DNA of 64,000 nt from Variovorax sp. PAMC 28711 (GCF_001577265.1 NZ_CP014517.1:1665001-1729000), one strand, 5' to 3'. Numbered from the stretch's first letter, positions 17,420-26,816 are shown. Notes: generated from the letters alone by a model not told the origin. Numbers and translations are program-made.

Positions 17420-17540
17420 GGTGACATGCCGATGGTCTCGCCAACCGAAATACGGTTGCCTGCGCCACGGCATGAAAGATGCCGAGTGTGTTGACGCAGG
17501 CGCCTTCGAAGAAACGAAGGCCGGCTACTCCCCAAGGGAG
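17420..17540 (-). ncRNA. yybP-ykoY manganese riboswitch
   Basis: On the minus strand the leader of mntP contains TTGGGGAGTAGCCGGCC and, about 85 bases later, CAACCGTATTTCGGTTGGCGAGACCATCGG. These are the two conserved halves of the yybP-ykoY Mn2+ aptamer: the GGGGAGUAGC loop, and the hairpin followed by GGC(A/G)AGACC, as in the E. coli mntP leader. A paired stem (GGCATCTTTCATGCC) lies between. It should switch mntP on at high manganese. The outer limits are approximate. Confidence 0.92.
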
Positions 17541-17616
17541 CGGCGATTCTAGAGGGCTTGCCCGCCATGAGGGCGCTCATCGCCGCGCCCGGTCGCGCTG
17601 GCAGAATTCCGCGCCC

Positions 17617-19089
17617 ATGCCCGACATCCCCAGCCAAAGCTCAGCCGCCGCGCCCGGCCCCCACCGGCAGACGCTGCTCGCATGCGGCGCCGTGGGTGCC
17701 ACCGTGTTGACGCTGATCGCCCTCGGACATGATGGCCGGCGGGTGGCGCAACTCCTCGCGCTTGCGCTGCCCGCGCTTGCATGGCTGGCCTGGCCGGTGC
17801 GCAGCGCCGCGATGCACCGGACCCGCAGCGTGGTCGTGTGGCTGTGGGCGATGGCTTTCACCGTCGACGGCGTGACGCGCGCCTACCTGCTCGACACCTA
17901 CCAGGCCGCGCCCGACAGTTCGCTGATCCAGTCCGCGGCGGCCAACACCAACGGTCGCGAAGCAGGCGAATACCTGTCGATGCACTGGCGCGCGATGCTG
18001 GTGTGGTCGTCGGCGGTGCTGCTCGCGGGACTCGTCATCGCAAGATCGACGCGGCTCGGCGCACGCGGGCCGGCCAACCTGTCGCGCTGGACCGTCGTCG
18101 TGCTGTCGGCCACGCTGCTCCTGGGAAGCGTCGCCTACCTCAGCAAGCCCTGGCGCCGGCTGCACCCGGTCATGTTCTGGACCCAATGGAGCCAGTCGGT
18201 CCTGGCGCTTCGCGCGGGCTGGGCCGACCAGCAGCGGGAGCGCGATGACGCCATGGCCCGCGCGAGGGCGGCTGCGCCGTTCATTGCGCAGCACGGCCCG
18301 GCGACGGTGGTGCTCGTCATCACCTACAGCATCAACCGGGACAACATGGCGCTCTACGGCTATCGGCGTGCCACCACACCGCGGCTGCTCTCGCACAAGG
18401 CCCAGCTCGAAGACCAGATGCTGGTGATGCGCAATGCCTGGTCGGTCGACGCGAGCACCCTGCCCTCGCTGCGCAACATGTTCAATTTCGGGCTGCCGCA
18501 AGACCAGCAGCCGCAGCATGTCCTGGCACTGGCGCGAGCCGCAGGCTACAAGATCTGGTGGATGAGCAACCACGACGACGTCGCGATCGAACAGCAGCAT
18601 GCGCGGCTGGCCGACGTCGTCGATATCGTGAACCGCACACCGGGCCGGGCCGGCGCCTCGCTCGACGGCGAGCTGCTCGACTGCGTGCAGGAAGCGCTCG
18701 AAGACCCGGCCGAACGCAAGCTGATCGTGGTGCATCTGATGGGCGCGCACCCGCACTACAGCCTGCGCTTTCCCGAAGGCGCCAACCCGTTCGACGACAC
18801 CATCGACGATGTCGAACAGGGGCTCAAAAAGCAGGGCCGCTCCGCCTGGGTGCGCAAGTCCCGGCAGGAATACGACTCGGCCTTGCTGTATCACGACTTC
18901 GTCGTCTCGGAGACGCTGCAGCTGACCCGCAAGGTCGGACGCCCCGATGGCTATCGGGCCTGGATGTACCTGTCGGACCACGGGCACATCCAGTGGCAGG
19001 GCAACACGACCGATCGCAATGTGCTCGACGCCGACTACCGCTGGCAGCCGCCGACGCTGCCGTTCGGCGTGACGTCATTCGTCGATTGA
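17617..19089 (+). CDS. Degenerate phosphoethanolamine-transferase-like membrane protein (alkaline phosphatase superfamily)
   Basis: This 490-residue protein has five membrane segments in its first 190 residues and then a sulfatase-like domain, the layout of EptA/MCR-type lipid A phosphoethanolamine transferases. [16 protein letters not shown] and YLSDHGH identify the family. The metal-binding GES expected before NRDN is TYS, the Glu usual after SDHG is His, and the protein stops about 30 residues after SDHG with no room for the usual C-terminal strands. [14 protein letters not shown] may still hold the nucleophile Thr. It may be a non-catalytic relative or a decaying gene. The start at 17617 avoids overlap with the riboswitch. 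Confidence 0.7.
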   Translation: MPDIPSQSSAAAPGPHRQTLLACGAVGATVLTLIALGHDGRRVAQLLALALPALAWLAWPVRSAAMHRTRSVVVWLWAMAFTVDGVTRAYLLDTYQAAPDSSLIQSAAANTNGREAGEYLSMHWRAMLVWSSAVLLAGLVIARSTRLGARGPANLSRWTVVVLSATLLLGSVAYLSKPWRRLHPVMFWTQWSQSVLALRAGWADQQRERDDAMARARAAAPFIAQHGPATVVLVITYSINRDNMALYGYRRATTPRLLSHKAQLEDQMLVMRNAWSVDASTLPSLRNMFNFGLPQDQQPQHVLALARAAGYKIWWMSNHDDVAIEQQHARLADVVDIVNRTPGRAGASLDGELLDCVQEALEDPAERKLIVVHLMGAHPHYSLRFPEGANPFDDTIDDVEQGLKKQGRSAWVRKSRQEYDSALLYHDFVVSETLQLTRKVGRPDGYRAWMYLSDHGHIQWQGNTTDRNVLDADYRWQPPTLPFGVTSFVD

Positions 19090-19099
19090 CAGCAACGGG

Positions 19100-19876
19100 T
19101 CAACGGCCCTTGCGAAGCGGGTCCGGATACACCAGCGGCCCGAGCAGCGTGCGATTGAAGGGCTTCCAGTCGTCTTCCGGCTGTGCCAGGCGGTCCGCCA
19201 GCGCGTAGAGCACGGCTGGGTGTGCGCCGAGCCCGATATGGCTGGCGATCACTTCGATGTTTTCCGCCTGCGGGCCATTCTTCTCGACGCTGCATTGCCA
19301 GGCGACGACGCCGTCGGTGCGGCTGAAGATCGAGGTGGTCGGCACCGGCGGCGTCGGACTCACGTGCTTCATGCGCTTCGGGTCCTCGGCGCTCTGGCCG
19401 CTCACGCCTTCATACACGCGCCAGGCGTTGGTCGACCTCGGGCTGCCGGAAAACGGGCTGCCCAGCGTGATCACGTTGCGCACCAAATGCGGATGCGCCG
19501 TTGCCAGCATCCGCGCGTAGACGCCGCCGAGGCTCCAGCCCACCACGCTGACTTTCTGCCCGCTCTCGTCGTTGAGCTTCTGCAACAGGGCGACCATTCC
19601 TCTTTCGACGCCTTCGCGCGGGCCAAGATTGCGGCCGAGGCCCCAGCCGTGCGCGTCGTAGCCGCGGCTCTTGAGGTAGCGGCGCAGGATACCGGTCGAC
19701 GAGTCGCTCGCGACCAGCCCCGGCAGCACCAGCACCGGATGACCATCTCCGCGCGGCGTGAGTTGGAGCAGCGGCCACATGGCGATGCCTGCACCGGTTT
19801 CCCACAGCGCGCGGACTTCGCCGAGCAGCAGCAGGCGCGACGGCGGGGCGATCTCTGGGTGGGTGGCAGTGGACAT
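19100..19876 (-). CDS. Alpha/beta hydrolase (lipase/esterase-like)
   Basis: A 258-residue hydrolase without an obvious signal peptide. PVLVLPGL (residues 47-54) gives the oxyanion region and VVGWSLGGVYAR the nucleophile elbow, with Ser116; NVITLGSPFSG follows. It resembles triacylglycerol-lipase-like or PHA-linked hydrolases. It is the last gene of a same-strand series after WS/DGAT, two phasins and a TetR gene, so an intracellular role in storage-lipid turnover is a fair inference. The substrate is not shown. Confidence 0.82.
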   Translation of the reverse strand: MSTATHPEIAPPSRLLLLGEVRALWETGAGIAMWPLLQLTPRGDGHPVLVLPGLVASDSSTGILRRYLKSRGYDAHGWGLGRNLGPREGVERGMVALLQKLNDESGQKVSVVGWSLGGVYARMLATAHPHLVRNVITLGSPFSGSPRSTNAWRVYEGVSGQSAEDPKRMKHVSPTPPVPTTSIFSRTDGVVAWQCSVEKNGPQAENIEVIASHIGLGAHPAVLYALADRLAQPEDDWKPFNRTLLGPLVYPDPLRKGR

Positions 19877-19946
19877 GAATCTCTCCTATGGATCGGGGTG
19901 AGGATGCGGGGCCGGTCGGCGCGCCCAAGTGGGACAGCGGCTTTGT

Positions 19947-20579
19947 TTATCCGAGGTATTTGCCGCGCAGGTAATCGAGGTAAGCCCTCGATTCGCTGGA
20001 AACGTAGGGAGAAACCAGCGTGAGTGTGTAGAAAGCCGCGAGACCGGGGTCGGCCTGCGCCAGCGCATCGCGCCCCGGCACGAGCCGCTCGAAGGAGAGC
20101 CAGCAGGTGGTGGTGAAGACCATCTGGAGTGCCAGAATGCGTGCCTGCTCGGCACTGGTTTCGATGACGCCCGATGCCACGAGGCCTTCGCACAGCGTTT
20201 GCGCGGCGAGCAGGTTCTGCGCGGTCAGGTCCTGCGCCCGCTGGCCGAGCGCCGGGTACTCGCTCGCGAGGAACGCCATGTCGCGATAGATGAACCGGTA
20301 CTCGTTGATCGCCTCGAAGCGCAGATGCAGCGCAAGCCACAGGTCGTCGATCGCGGTGATCGGGGTCGACGAGCCGTTCAAGCCGTCGAGCCGTTGTTCG
20401 AAGCGCCGAAACAGCCATTCGACGATCAGTTGCTTGGCCTTGAAGTGGTAGTGCAGGTTGCCCGGGCTGATGCCCATTTCGGCCGCGATCTTGTGCGTCG
20501 ACACCGCCGCCAGCCCTTCTGCATTGAACAGCGCGAGGCTGGTCAGCAGGATGCGATCGCGGGTGCTGGGCGTGGCCAC
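19947..20579 (-). CDS. TetR family transcriptional regulator of the storage-lipid cluster
   Basis: A 210-residue protein with an N-terminal TetR helix-turn-helix (RILLTSLALFNAEGLAAVST and ISPGNLHYHFKAKQLIVEWL, residues 8-57) and a variable effector domain. It starts six bases after the phasin gene stop, so it is co-transcribed with it. It probably controls the phasin/acyltransferase/hydrolase cluster in response to an acyl or PHA-related signal; the ligand cannot be read. Confidence 0.87.
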   Translation of the reverse strand: MATPSTRDRILLTSLALFNAEGLAAVSTHKIAAEMGISPGNLHYHFKAKQLIVEWLFRRFEQRLDGLNGSSTPITAIDDLWLALHLRFEAINEYRFIYRDMAFLASEYPALGQRAQDLTAQNLLAAQTLCEGLVASGVIETSAEQARILALQMVFTTTCWLSFERLVPGRDALAQADPGLAAFYTLTLVSPYVSSESRAYLDYLRGKYLG

Positions 20580-20585
20580 GCTCGC

Positions 20586-21023
20586 TCAGCGCTTGCGCTT
20601 CGGGGCGGGCACCCCATCGGGCGCCGTCGTCCGTGCGAGCTGTTGGCGAAGCTGCCGCACTTCGTCGCGCAGCGCCTGGACCTCGTCGGCCGTCGGCATG
20701 CCCAACCGTTGCAGGGCGGTGGCGACGCGCTGGTCGAACACGTCCTCGAACTTTCGGATGCCGAAGGTGTCGAGCCCGGGGAAGGCGCGCGGCGCGTCGG
20801 CCTTCTGGATGCCAAGCAGGCCTTCGATCACGTTGTGCTGACGGCGCGCGACGTCGTCGCGCACGCTACCCAGCGCCTTCAGGCCTGCGCGCAGCAGGCC
20901 TTCGGCGGTCTTCTTGGCGGCAGGGGCTGCAACGGCTTTGTTCCCCGCCGCAGTCTTTCGTGTTGCCGACTTCCTGGCCGGCGCCTTCTTCAGTCCGACC
21001 GTTCGATCCGGGCGAGTCGCCAT
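20586..21023 (-). CDS. Phasin family (PHA granule-associated) protein with basic N-terminal segment
   Basis: A 145-residue protein. Residues about 9-37 are Lys/Ala/Arg-rich (KKAPARKSATRKT). The rest is the helical phasin domain of the poly(hydroxyalkanoate) granule-associated family, with FEDVFDQRVATALQRLGMPT and the coiled coil DEVQALRDEVRQLRQQL. In pseudomonads PhaF combines such a domain with a basic histone-like tail that binds DNA and helps share granules between daughter cells. Here the basic part is at the N-terminus. It should coat PHA or lipid granules. Confidence 0.85.
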   Translation of the reverse strand: MATRPDRTVGLKKAPARKSATRKTAAGNKAVAAPAAKKTAEGLLRAGLKALGSVRDDVARRQHNVIEGLLGIQKADAPRAFPGLDTFGIRKFEDVFDQRVATALQRLGMPTADEVQALRDEVRQLRQQLARTTAPDGVPAPKRKR

Positions 21024-21073
21024 GCGTTGTCCCTTTGTTGGATACCGAAAAAAAGCGACCCGCGCCCGGTGGA

Positions 21074-21547
21074 TCAGACGGCCTTGCGGACAGCGCGACG
21101 AACCGTCTTGGCCTTGGCCTTGACGGTGCGCACCACCTTGGCGGGCGTCGTACCGCTCACGCGCACTTCGATGGCCTTGGCCCCTTCGGCGACCTTGTCG
21201 GCGAGCTGGGCCGACAGCGTGGCGATCGGCAGGTTCAGCGTGGTGACGGTGTTCATCACCGAGGTCACGACCGGCGATTCGATTTGCGCAGCGCGGCCAG
21301 CGACGGCTTCGATGCCGTTGGTGCTGGCGGCGGCGACGCGGTCCATCACGTTCACGACGCGGCTGGTGTCGATGTCCAGGCGGCTGGCCAGGAAGTCGGT
21401 GGCCTTCTGCACGCGGGTGAAGCGCGATGCGACGCCGCCGAGCACGCGGTGTGCGCCGGTGCGGTAGGCGCTCACGAGGGTCTTGCCGGCTTCGTTGTAC
21501 TGACCGATGACGTGGACGGCGACGGAAGAGAGGTTTTGCGTGGACAT
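21074..21547 (-). CDS. Phasin-like helical protein with basic C-terminal tail
   Basis: A 157-residue, Cys-free, strongly helical protein. It has no signal peptide. It ends in a basic segment, PAKVVRTVKAKAKTVRRAV, from about residue 138. It lies between the granule phasin gene (50 bases away) and the wax-ester synthase gene, all on one strand. A surface role on storage granules fits its composition and position. I do not recognise a precise family, so the phasin call is by analogy. Confidence 0.6.
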   Translation of the reverse strand: MSTQNLSSVAVHVIGQYNEAGKTLVSAYRTGAHRVLGGVASRFTRVQKATDFLASRLDIDTSRVVNVMDRVAAASTNGIEAVAGRAAQIESPVVTSVMNTVTTLNLPIATLSAQLADKVAEGAKAIEVRVSGTTPAKVVRTVKAKAKTVRRAVRKAV

Positions 21548-21683
21548 GGTGATTTCCTTGAAGAGTGAACGGGTTCGCGGGATGCGATGGCCTGATCTTC
21601 TCCCCGGGGCGCTAGTCGAACAAAGCTAGAAGCGCCGGAAACTTAGTCCAACTGCCCCATTTTTCTGGCGGCGTTCCATGCGC

Positions 21684-23315
21684 TCAGGCGGTGGCCGTGG
21701 CGCGGGCGCGCTTGACCGGCACCTTTTTCGCCGCTGGCTTCTGTGCCGCCGGCTTGGGCGCGGCCGGTTTCTTCACGGCTGCCTTGGCCGGCGTCTTTTT
21801 GGCGGGCGTCTTCGCGACGGTCTTGCGCGCTGCCGGCTTCTTGCGCGCCGCGGCAGCAGCCGGTGCGGCGGGCGCCACGACGGCAGCGATCGGCGCTGAG
21901 GCAGCGTTCATCAGATCCATCAGCGTCTTGTGCTCGGCCAGCATGTAGTCGCCGATGCCGGTCACGTCGGGCACTGCGCGGCGGCAGGCGATGAGGCCGT
22001 AGTCCATGCGTCCGTTGTAGCTCTGCACCGTGACGTTGAGCGCCATGCCGTGGCTGGCGATCGATACCGGGTAGTAGCAAGTGACCAGCGCGCCCGCGAA
22101 GTACATCGGGAACGGCGCGCCCGCCACGTTGGAGATCGCCACGTTGGCGACCGGTGGGATCACGTTGACCAGCCCCGAGCGGCCGATCATCGACGACACG
22201 CCCGACACCAGCCAGGGCGCCGCGAACATCGGGAAGTCGTCGAGGATCACGGCCTTGAACTTGTTCATCGTCGACTTCGACTGCGTCGATGAGGCGTTGA
22301 TCGCCTTCAACCGCGCCACCGGGTCCTTGATGTCGGTCGCAAGGCCCACCAGGATCATGCTGGCCTGGTTATTGGCTGTCTCGTCCCCCGCTTCGCGCAG
22401 GCTCACCGGCACGCCGGCCACCAGCGACTTGTCGGGCAGTTCGTTGCTGTCTTTCAGGTAGTGCCTGAGCGCACCGGCCACCGTGGCCATGACGACGTCG
22501 TTCAGTGTGACGCCGAAATGTTTGGCGATCGCCTTGGTCTCGGCCAGCGGAATCGTGCGGCCGGCGAAGGTGCGCTGGTTGGTGATCGACACGTTGAACG
22601 GCGTGCGCGGTGCGAGGATGTTGAACTTCTTCGCCGCCGTCTTCACGTCTTTTTCGGCGGCCTTCTCCGCCGGCTTGGCAAGGCTGCCCAGCAGGCGGCC
22701 AATGGCCGGTGCCATCTTGAAGAGCTTCACGTATTGCTGCGCGGTGTTGCGCAGCGCCGCGCTCGCGAGTTCGGCCATGCCGAGCTGGTAGTTGTTGCTG
22801 CGCGCACGGGGGCGCGGCGGGCGCACGGCGCGGCCTTCGGGCGCGAGGTCGAAGATCGCCTTGCCCAGCGCGACGCCGGCCTGGCCATCGATGCCCGCGT
22901 GGTGCACCTTGGTGTAGAGCGCGACCTGCCCGCTCTGCAGGCCGTCGATGATGAAGAACTCCCACATCGGGCGGCTGCGGTCGATCAGCGTGGAATGCAG
23001 CCGCGCCACGTACTGCTGCAGCTGGCGATTGGTGCCCGGCCGGGGCAGCGAGATGTGGCGCACGTGGTAGTCGAGATCGATGTCCTCGTCCTGCACCCAG
23101 ACGGGATTGGACAAGTCGAACGGCATGAGCGCCAGCTTGCGCGTGAACACGTCGGCGAGGTGAATGCGTCCGGCCATGAAGGCCTTGGCGTCCTCGTAGA
23201 AATCGCCCTTGTAGCCTTCGGGGAGGTCCAGCACGTTGAGCGAGCCCACGTGCATGGGCATCTCGGGGGTTTCCAGGTGCAGGAAGGTGGCGTCGAGGCC
23301 GCTCAGGTGATTCAT
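21684..23315 (-). CDS. Wax ester synthase/diacylglycerol acyltransferase (WS/DGAT) with histone-like tail
   Basis: A 543-residue acyl-CoA:alcohol/diacylglycerol acyltransferase. LSGLDATFLHLETPEMPMHV is the family N-terminus. The catalytic HHxxxDG motif is VHHAGIDG (His138-His139, Asp143-Gly144), and NDVVMATVAGALR and the later P-N-V-S-like block PPVANVAISNVAGAP follow. It makes wax esters or triacylglycerol as neutral lipid stores. Most family members end near residue 460-475. Here 72 extra residues rich in Lys, Pro and Ala follow. ATG 23315 has an AGGAGAC site; a longer frame upstream is not conserved. Confidence 0.92.
   Translation of the reverse strand: MNHLSGLDATFLHLETPEMPMHVGSLNVLDLPEGYKGDFYEDAKAFMAGRIHLADVFTRKLALMPFDLSNPVWVQDEDIDLDYHVRHISLPRPGTNRQLQQYVARLHSTLIDRSRPMWEFFIIDGLQSGQVALYTKVHHAGIDGQAGVALGKAIFDLAPEGRAVRPPRPRARSNNYQLGMAELASAALRNTAQQYVKLFKMAPAIGRLLGSLAKPAEKAAEKDVKTAAKKFNILAPRTPFNVSITNQRTFAGRTIPLAETKAIAKHFGVTLNDVVMATVAGALRHYLKDSNELPDKSLVAGVPVSLREAGDETANNQASMILVGLATDIKDPVARLKAINASSTQSKSTMNKFKAVILDDFPMFAAPWLVSGVSSMIGRSGLVNVIPPVANVAISNVAGAPFPMYFAGALVTCYYPVSIASHGMALNVTVQSYNGRMDYGLIACRRAVPDVTGIGDYMLAEHKTLMDLMNAASAPIAAVVAPAAPAAAAARKKPAARKTVAKTPAKKTPAKAAVKKPAAPKPAAQKPAAKKVPVKRARATATA
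21687..21902 (-). other. Lys/Ala/Pro-rich repeat tail of the WS/DGAT protein
   Basis: Residues about 472-543 of the acyltransferase consist of an Ala/Pro linker and repeated KKPAA, AKTPAK and KPAAKK units ending VKRARATA. This matches the histone H1-like and PhaF-like tails that bind DNA. It is encoded in frame with no intervening stop, so it is part of the enzyme. Confidence 0.8.
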
Positions 23316-23443
23316 CCGTTGTCTCCTTGTGATCTGTCTCGTTGTTCCGGCAGGATAGCGCGCAGAGGCGCCCAGGGGCACCCCGCGGCTTCGGTGTTTC
23401 CACCCGGACGACGGCCTTTTTTGGCTTGAATGAAAGAGAACTC

Positions 23444-24358
23444 ATGACCGCACCCACTCTCGAACTGATCGGCGCCCCCACCGACGTCGGCGCCAGCGTG
23501 CGCGGCGCCGGCATGGGACCTGACGCATTGCGCGTGGCCGGCCTGCAGCAGACGCTCGCACGGCTCGGCTATGCGGTGCTCGACCGCGGCAACCTCGCCG
23601 GCCCGGCCACGCCCTGGACAGCGCCCGATCAGGGCCTGCGGCACCTCGACGAAGTGGTCGCCTGGAACCGCTCGGTGTACGACGCGGTCGACGCCGCACT
23701 CGGTGCCGGCCACATCCCGCTGATGCTGGGCGGCGACCATTGCCTGGCGATCGGCTCGATCAGCGCGGTCGCCTGGCACGCGCGCCGGCGCAAGAAGAAG
23801 CTCTGCGTGCTCTGGCTCGATGCGCACACCGACGTCAACACCGGCGACACCAGCCCGAGCGGCAACCTCCACGGCATGCCGGTGGCGTGTCTGCTGGGCC
23901 ACGGGCCCGCCGCGCTCACTGGCTGGAGCGGCGAACGCGCGGCGCTCACGCCCGATGCGCTGCGCTTTCTCGGCATCCGCAGCGTCGACGCCGACGAAAA
24001 GCAGGCGATTCGCACGCTCGGCCTCAACGTGTTCGACATGCGCCACATCGACGAGCACGGCATGCGCCACACGCTCACCGAAGCGCTGCAGGACGTCGAC
24101 GAAGACACCCACCTGCACGTGAGCTTCGACCTCGACTGCCTCGACCCGGCGATCGCACCCGGTGTCGGCACCGGCGTGCGCGGCGGCCCGACCTACCGCG
24201 AGATGCAGCTGTGCATGGAGATGGTGGCCGACACCGGCCGACTCGGCTCGGTCGACGTGGTGGAACTCAATCCCGCGCTCGACGTGCGCAACCAGACGGC
24301 CGAGATCGCGGTAGAGCTGATCGAAAGCCTGTTCGGCAAGTCGACGCTGGTGCGCTGA
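23444..24358 (+). CDS. rocF: Arginase
   Basis: Arginase hydrolyses L-arginine to ornithine and urea with a binuclear Mn centre. This 304-residue protein has all metal motifs: GGDHCLAIGS (His99), WLDAHTDVNT (Asp126, His128, Asp130) and SFDLDCLDPAIAPGVGT near residue 228. The length is normal. Start ATG 23444 gives a standard N-terminus (LELIGAPTDVGASVRG), and AAGAGAAC lies just upstream. It is divergent from the WS/DGAT gene. With PutA and GdhA a few kb away it would supply the ornithine/proline/glutamate route. Confidence 0.93.
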   Translation: MTAPTLELIGAPTDVGASVRGAGMGPDALRVAGLQQTLARLGYAVLDRGNLAGPATPWTAPDQGLRHLDEVVAWNRSVYDAVDAALGAGHIPLMLGGDHCLAIGSISAVAWHARRRKKKLCVLWLDAHTDVNTGDTSPSGNLHGMPVACLLGHGPAALTGWSGERAALTPDALRFLGIRSVDADEKQAIRTLGLNVFDMRHIDEHGMRHTLTEALQDVDEDTHLHVSFDLDCLDPAIAPGVGTGVRGGPTYREMQLCMEMVADTGRLGSVDVVELNPALDVRNQTAEIAVELIESLFGKSTLVR

Positions 24359-24450
24359 ACGGGCGCCGCGGGCGATCGGGTCGGAGGCTGACACGCGATT
24401 GCGCCGCGTGTGCGACTGCGTTCGGCGCCCGCTTGGCCTAGAGTCGATGC

Positions 24451-24834
24451 ATGACCGCCACGACTTCCCCGACCGACGCCCCGCCGGCCGCCTTGCGCGT
24501 GCTGGTGGTCGAAGACGACCCCGCTGCGCTGGCCTCGACCGTCGAACTGCTTCAGCTGCTGGGCCATTGGGCCACCGGCGTGAAGAGCGCCGAGGTCGCC
24601 CGCGACCGCTTCATCGACGGCGCCTTCGACATCCTGCTCACCGACATCGGTCTGCCCGCGCTCTCCGGCTACGACCTGGTGGCGGGACTGCCGGATGGCG
24701 CCCACCGCATGCACGTGATCTTCGCGACCGGCCGGCCGCGACCCACCGAGCCGATCCCGGGCACCTTTTGGTTGCAAAAGCCGTTCAGCACCGAACAACT
24801 CGAAGCGGTACTGCGGCAGGCCGCCGCGAGCTGA
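24451..24834 (+). CDS. Single-domain response regulator
   Basis: A 127-residue protein consisting only of a receiver domain. RVLVVEDDPAA carries the acidic pair, LLTDIGLP the phospho-acceptor Asp, IFATG the switch Thr and LQKPF the conserved Lys. It has no output domain and no adjacent kinase gene, so it must signal through protein contacts or phosphotransfer. It starts 92 bases after arginase. It ends one base before the convergent DUF2242 gene. Confidence 0.87.
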   Translation: MTATTSPTDAPPAALRVLVVEDDPAALASTVELLQLLGHWATGVKSAEVARDRFIDGAFDILLTDIGLPALSGYDLVAGLPDGAHRMHVIFATGRPRPTEPIPGTFWLQKPFSTEQLEAVLRQAAAS

Positions 24835-24835
24835 C

Positions 24836-25465
24836 TCAGCCCCGGTTCGGCGAGGTCGGCACCGGATAGGTGGTGGCCGGCGCAGGTGGCGCGGTGATCG
24901 GCTCGGGTGGCGGTTCTTCGCCCGGCTTGGTGATGAAGCGGTCCATCAGGCTGAAAAAGCGATCGTAGAAGCGCTCATCGGTGAGGGTTTCGCTGGCCAC
25001 CTTGACCATCGCGTCGTCGCTCGACGAAAACGGCAGCGATAGGGACCCGATCACGCCAACGCCCACGCTGGCCGAATTGTTGGTTTTCTTCAGGCTGTAG
25101 CGGTCTTGCAGCGCGGTGACGAAGGCGATGGTGTTGCGCTGATTGCCCTTGCCCACATCGCGTGCGCACACCGCGCGGAACTCCACTTCGACATGCACCT
25201 CGGCGGCCGGCTGGAAGCTCTTGCGGCCCGTGACCAGGTCGGCGTTGGACGCCGTGATCATGTAACCCTGGCTCAGCAATGCGCGCCGTGCGGCCTCGCA
25301 GGTTTGCGCCTCGGTCGCGCCGTAGCTGCGGGTGTGCGTGGTGGTGGAGTCGAACTCCTCGGGTTCGTACGAAACGCGGCGCGGCGCGGTGGCCGAGCAG
25401 GCTGCGAGCGCGAGCACCGATGCAACAGCGAACGAACCCAGGGCACAACGAACGAAAAGGCGCAT
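24836..25465 (-). CDS. DUF2242-type lipoprotein
   Basis: A 209-residue predicted lipoprotein with lipobox LALAAC (Cys23). The mature part has FDSTTTHTRSYGATEAQTCEAARR, which I associate with DUF2242 proteins of Burkholderiales, and a proline-rich C-terminus (PGEEPPPEPITAPPAP). The function is unknown. An alternative ATG at 25483 adds six residues; 25465 places the basic residues directly before the hydrophobic core. It lies 76 bases downstream of gdhA on the same strand. Confidence 0.75.
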   Translation of the reverse strand: MRLFVRCALGSFAVASVLALAACSATAPRRVSYEPEEFDSTTTHTRSYGATEAQTCEAARRALLSQGYMITASNADLVTGRKSFQPAAEVHVEVEFRAVCARDVGKGNQRNTIAFVTALQDRYSLKKTNNSASVGVGVIGSLSLPFSSSDDAMVKVASETLTDERFYDRFFSLMDRFITKPGEEPPPEPITAPPAPATTYPVPTSPNRG

Positions 25466-25541
25466 GGAAAAGAAATGAGGCATGGACAGCCGGATGCTAC
25501 CCGCCGGATCACGCCGGCGCCCGGACCAACACCTCGACAGC

Positions 25542-26816
25542 TCAGGGGTAGAGGCCACGTTCCTGGCGCGCGATCAGGATGCGCTCGCAGGCCACGGCAT
25601 AGGTGGCGGTGCGCAAGGTGATCTTGTGCTTGTCGGCCGTGTCCCAGATGTGGTTGAGCGCATTCATCATGATGCGGTCCAGGCGCACGTTGATCTCGTC
25701 CTCGTCCCAGAAGAAGGACGAGAAATCCTGCACCCATTCGAAATACGACACCGTCACGCCGCCGGCGTTGCAGATCACGTCGGGCACGACCAGCACGCCG
25801 CGCTGCGCGAGGATGTCGTCGGCTTCGGGCACGGTGGGGCCGTTGGCGCCTTCGAGCACCAGCTTGGCGGTGGTCTTCTTGGCGCGCTCGGCGCTGATCT
25901 GGCCTTCGAGCGCGGCCGGGATCAGGATGTCACACTGCACGTCCCAGAACTGCGCGTTGGGCACCACGTCGCCGCCCTGGAAGGCCGTCGCGCCGCCGGC
26001 GGTGCGCGAGATCGGCACCAGGCCGGCGAGGTCGAGCCCCTTGTCGTTCACGATGGTGCCGGTGTGGTCCTGGACGGCCACGATGATCGCGCCCGCTTCC
26101 ACGAACAGCTCGGCCGCGACCGAGCCCACGTTGCCGAAGCCCTGCACCGCGATGCGCGCACCGCGCAGGTCCAGGCCGAGGCGACGCGCCGCCTCGCGGC
26201 CGGTGACAAACACGCCGCGGCCGGTGGCCTTCACGCGGCCGAGCGAGCCGCCGAGGTGCAGCGGCTTGCCGGTGACGACGCCGGTGGCGGTGCCGCCCGT
26301 GTTCATCGAGTACGTGTCCATCATCCAGGCCATGATCTGGCCGTTGGTGTTGACGTCGGGTGCCGGGATGTCGGTGTGCGGGCCGATGATGATGCCGATC
26401 TCGCTGGTGTAGCGGCGCGTGACCTTCTCCAGCTCTTTCTGCGACAGCTTCTTGGGGTCGACGCGGATGCCGCCCTTGGCGCCACCGTAGGGCAGGTTCA
26501 CCGCCGCGGTCTTGACCGTCATCCAGGCCGACAGCGCCATCACTTCCTCGAGCGTCACATCGGGGTGGAAGCGCACGCCGCCCTTGCCCGGGCCGCGCGA
26601 CATGTTGTGCTGAACGCGGTAGCCCTCGTAGTGGGCGATCCGGCCGTCGTCCATCTCGATCGGCACGTCGACGATGAGCGCGCGCTTGGGGCGCTTGAGC
26701 GTTTCTGCCCACCGCGCCAGGTCGCCGAGGTAGGGAATCACCCGGTCGACCTGTTGCAGGTAAGTGCCCCACGGGCTGTTGGGCGTGGGACTCACAAAGG
26801 ACAGTTTTTCGCTCAT
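25542..26816 (-). CDS. gdhA: Glutamate dehydrogenase (Glu/Leu/Phe/Val dehydrogenase family)
   Basis: A 424-residue dehydrogenase interconverting glutamate with 2-oxoglutarate and ammonia. [17 protein letters not shown] and [18 protein letters not shown] carry the substrate and catalytic lysines. The C-terminal Rossmann part has [17 protein letters not shown] and [16 protein letters not shown]. The length is typical of bacterial hexameric enzymes of this subgroup. It lies downstream of putA and a small gene on the same strand, so proline oxidation to glutamate would feed it directly. Confidence 0.93.
   Translation of the reverse strand: MSEKLSFVSPTPNSPWGTYLQQVDRVIPYLGDLARWAETLKRPKRALIVDVPIEMDDGRIAHYEGYRVQHNMSRGPGKGGVRFHPDVTLEEVMALSAWMTVKTAAVNLPYGGAKGGIRVDPKKLSQKELEKVTRRYTSEIGIIIGPHTDIPAPDVNTNGQIMAWMMDTYSMNTGGTATGVVTGKPLHLGGSLGRVKATGRGVFVTGREAARRLGLDLRGARIAVQGFGNVGSVAAELFVEAGAIIVAVQDHTGTIVNDKGLDLAGLVPISRTAGGATAFQGGDVVPNAQFWDVQCDILIPAALEGQISAERAKKTTAKLVLEGANGPTVPEADDILAQRGVLVVPDVICNAGGVTVSYFEWVQDFSSFFWDEDEINVRLDRIMMNALNHIWDTADKHKITLRTATYAVACERILIARQERGLYP

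Noticed and set aside
17356..17637. N-terminal extension of mntP
   Set aside because: It would translate the manganese riboswitch; MntP homology begins at 17355.
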